Positions 62,522 through 64,000 of a DNA stretch of 64,000 nt are shown piece by piece. The position numbers were made by a program, and so were the translations under genes. The stretch lies in NCBI GenBank assembly GCA_017307165.1, contig JAFKGK010000010.1, forward strand, positions 38,006 to 102,005, in the 5' to 3' direction. The notes under the pieces are model-generated. The model was not told where the DNA came from. It was given only the letters and a program-made list of their open reading frames with translations, and did not search any database. Numbering within the stretch: the stretch's first letter is position 1; every line of letters starts with the position of its first letter. Source of the stretch: Candidatus Melainabacteria bacterium. Its GTDB lineage: Bacteria; Cyanobacteriota; Vampirovibrionia; Obscuribacterales; Obscuribacteraceae.

Positions 62522-63596
62522 AGTCGATTTCAACTCCCTGAGGGAAAGTGGCAGCGAGCCTTTTGTAGATTTCGCTACCGTTGAAATAATGACCACCATT
62601 AAATTCATCGAAAACCAGGTTTCTGGCAGCACCTACTTTTGAATAAGCTTGTAGAACAATAGATTTAGCGGTTTTAAATTGTGCAAATAAATTTGTTGAG
62701 TCATTTTTGCCATGCTCAATAACTAAAAATCTTGGAGCAATCCTCCCAGCAATAGATGGAATATCTGCTATTTGCAGCAAACCAGGAACATAATTGCAAA
62801 GACAATGCTCCTGATCTGCAAAGCAATCCACCATAGAGCACAATGCGCCCGAAACTGCAGTCAATTTAACCCGAGGATCCAAAGCGGCGGAAACTAACGC
62901 AGTTGTACCACCAGCACTAATACCTACAAGACCAATCTTCGCAGCTGAAATCTCAGGTCTTGTCCTAACAAAATCAACGGCCCTTTTAACATCATGAACT
63001 CGAAAGGCCAGAAGACTTGAATTTACAGCCAGAAGTAACTTACCAGGTTTATTGCATGATGTTTGCATTGGTTTATCAAAAAAGTTTTCTTTAAACTGTC
63101 TTTTTCCAAATCCCAATTGCTCGATCGCAAAAACGGGATATCCTCTTTGAGCAAGCCTCAAGGCAAACTCATTTTGGTAGCCATGACTTTCAGAAATTTC
63201 AGATTGTTGAGAACCAACACCTACAATGTCTTCCACACACCCATGCCCAGGTATACATATAAGGCACGGGAGATTTTTCGAGTTATCCCTAAGAACCGGC
63301 CAAAGAAAATATCCATTAACCCATAAACCAGGCTGTGACTCAAAGATTACATCTTGCACTTTCAATTTAGGGCCTTTTAACGAAAGCAACTTCGAAAGGC
63401 GCGCATTTTCATGAATTTCAAATTTTATGGATTCTTTATCTAAATCATGTTTGGTTGATTTTTTGTGCAAGCAGAAGAGTGTACATAGGGGATTATCACT
63501 ATTTACCACCTGCAGCGAATCTGAACCTGCTGCATACTGCCGCAATAATTTGATCAAAAATGGTTGTGGGTCAAGTCGAGGGTCACGCTCTGGCAC
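62511..63596 (-). CDS. Alpha/beta hydrolase (esterase-like), probably membrane anchored
   Basis: A 361-residue hydrolase from the GTG at 63596. The nucleophile elbow is IGLVGISAGGTTALVSAALD (Ser in G-I-S-A-G), with an oxyanion-type ICIPGHGCVEDIVGVGSQ and a distal His in DEFNGGHYFNGSEIYKRL. These fit acetyl-xylan-esterase/dienelactone-type enzymes. The frame stays open upstream to a stop at 63770 and encodes a TM-like segment (IIPICLVFVLCSLALTVGF) followed by KGRPKKVVGTRP, but no ATG, GTG or TTG is present there; only ATT at 63740 could start it. The gene is visibly AT-richer than its neighbours, suggesting acquisition. Confidence 0.8.
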   Translation of the reverse strand: MPERDPRLDPQPFLIKLLRQYAAGSDSLQVVNSDNPLCTLFCLHKKSTKHDLDKESIKFEIHENARLSKLLSLKGPKLKVQDVIFESQPGLWVNGYFLWPVLRDNSKNLPCLICIPGHGCVEDIVGVGSQQSEISESHGYQNEFALRLAQRGYPVFAIEQLGFGKRQFKENFFDKPMQTSCNKPGKLLLAVNSSLLAFRVHDVKRAVDFVRTRPEISAAKIGLVGISAGGTTALVSAALDPRVKLTAVSGALCSMVDCFADQEHCLCNYVPGLLQIADIPSIAGRIAPRFLVIEHGKNDSTNLFAQFKTAKSIVLQAYSKVGAARNLVFDEFNGGHYFNGSEIYKRLAATFPQGVEIDSTP

Positions 63597-63770
63597 TGGC
63601 CGGGTACCTACAACTTTCTTAGGCCGCCCCTTAAAATAACCTCTATTGAGGCAAAATCCAACCGTTAATGCTAAAGAGCATAATACGAAAACAAGGCATA
63701 TAGGTATTATCTGTCGGCCAGCGATTCGAGACCTGTCAATGACTTTGAGACAGTTTTCAACTTCTAATTA

Positions 63771-64000
63771 GTGTTTTTTTTGGCGATTTCGCCTGTCAAG
63801 GAGTGCCTCAAAAGCATCTTTTCGTCATCAAGATTTTCCAAAAGCCCACCAAATGGGCGTTTGGAAAGCCTTGGATAACAACATAACCTAGATTATTGGA
63901 CGCCGCCGATAATATTGACACTGCATGCAGTGTCAGAACAAGTACCCTTCTCTTTTGTTGGAGGGTTGATCCAAACAGCTTTGGGTGGGCGTTTCACAGT
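63771..64000. other. Gene-free end of the window with several inverted repeats
   Basis: I see no supported ORF. There is a short GGCGA/TCGCC hairpin at 63782-63793 after a run of T. An imperfect stem (CCAAA, GCCCA and complement) lies at 63838-63865, and a perfect 20-bp palindrome is described separately. The sequence may hold the promoter region of a gene beyond the window. Confidence 0.5.
63916..63935. repeat. Perfect 20-bp palindrome
   Basis: TGACACTGCATGCAGTGTCA reads the same on both strands, at 63916-63935. Such symmetry suits a dimeric regulator's operator or a cruciform. It lies about 150 bases upstream of the hydrolase's open frame on the minus strand and near the window end on the plus strand, so the regulated gene is unclear. 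Confidence 0.75.

Noticed and set aside
1..64000. tRNA, rRNA, CRISPR arrays, transposases or attachment sites
   Set aside because: I looked through every gene-free stretch and saw no tRNA-like arms, no regularly spaced repeat-spacer pattern and no transposase or integrase ORF.

Overview
The window looks like chromosomal DNA of a diderm bacterium of roughly balanced GC content. A primary sigma factor and an RqcP-type S4 protein sit beside two CusA/CzcA-type RND pumps, a TolC-type outer-membrane channel, lipoprotein adaptors and a large surface-glycan locus. The mix of a Gram-positive/cyanobacterial-style housekeeping gene (RqcP), the long form of RmlA, and a true outer-membrane efflux system would suit the non-photosynthetic cyanobacterial relatives (Melainabacteria/Vampirovibrionia, for example Obscuribacterales). 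That placement is inference from gene flavour and was not tested. I saw no tRNA, rRNA, CRISPR array or insertion sequence.

Layout. 0-1.5 kb: 3' end of rpoD, rqcP and a small secreted protein. 1.7-6.4 kb: metal-efflux adaptor and RND pump, with an overlapping antisense small ORF at the pump's 3' end. 6.5-10.4 kb: secreted protein and a large GT-C membrane protein. 10.4-10.9 kb: gene-free stretch with three spaced copies of an inverted repeat. 10.9-17.1 kb (minus): TolC, RND pump and adaptor operon. 17.2-24 kb: sigma-like factor and partner, a strong hairpin terminator, two PAS-only proteins, an ACT-domain malic enzyme and a secreted protein. 24-28.4 kb (minus): dTDP-rhamnose operon (sugar-phosphate transferase, rfbA, rfbB, rfbD, rfbC), with a divergent rhamnosyltransferase-like gene. 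29.4-33.7 kb: MBOAT acyltransferase and a GT-C protein. 33.8-34.5 kb: a ParE-like toxin coupled to a tiny hydrophobic ORF, converging on a ParD-like gene. 34.6-37.9 kb (minus): repeated GspE-N-like modules and a DUF4388/degenerate-GGDEF protein. 38.4 kb: a protein with eight AT-hooks. 39.2-42.4 kb: secreted protein and an MBOAT/SGNH pair. 42.6-62.5 kb: a second glycan block containing a nucleotidyltransferase, a Wzt/TagH-like ATPase without permease, two DltD-like SGNH proteins, several GT-C proteins, YfhO, two GT4 enzymes, an epimerase and a GT2. 62.5-64 kb: an AT-richer alpha/beta hydrolase and a gene-free end with a perfect 20-bp palindrome.

How the genes fit together. Much of the window can be read as one surface-glycan system: activated-sugar synthesis (rfbABCD, nucleotidyltransferase, epimerase), lipid-linked initiation (sugar-phosphate transferase, GT2 of the polyprenol-phosphate type), elongation (GT2, GT4), periplasmic decoration by GT-C enzymes fed by lipid-linked sugars, and O-acylation by MBOAT plus SGNH/DltD-like partners. 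The most unusual items are the AT-hook protein with palindromes in its upstream region, the repeated GspE-N plus DUF4388/GGDEF pair, a GT-C family with a shared C-terminal ectodomain, the DltD-like doublet, the ParE/ParD arrangement with a coupled 31-codon ORF, and the three-copy inverted repeat near 10.5 kb.
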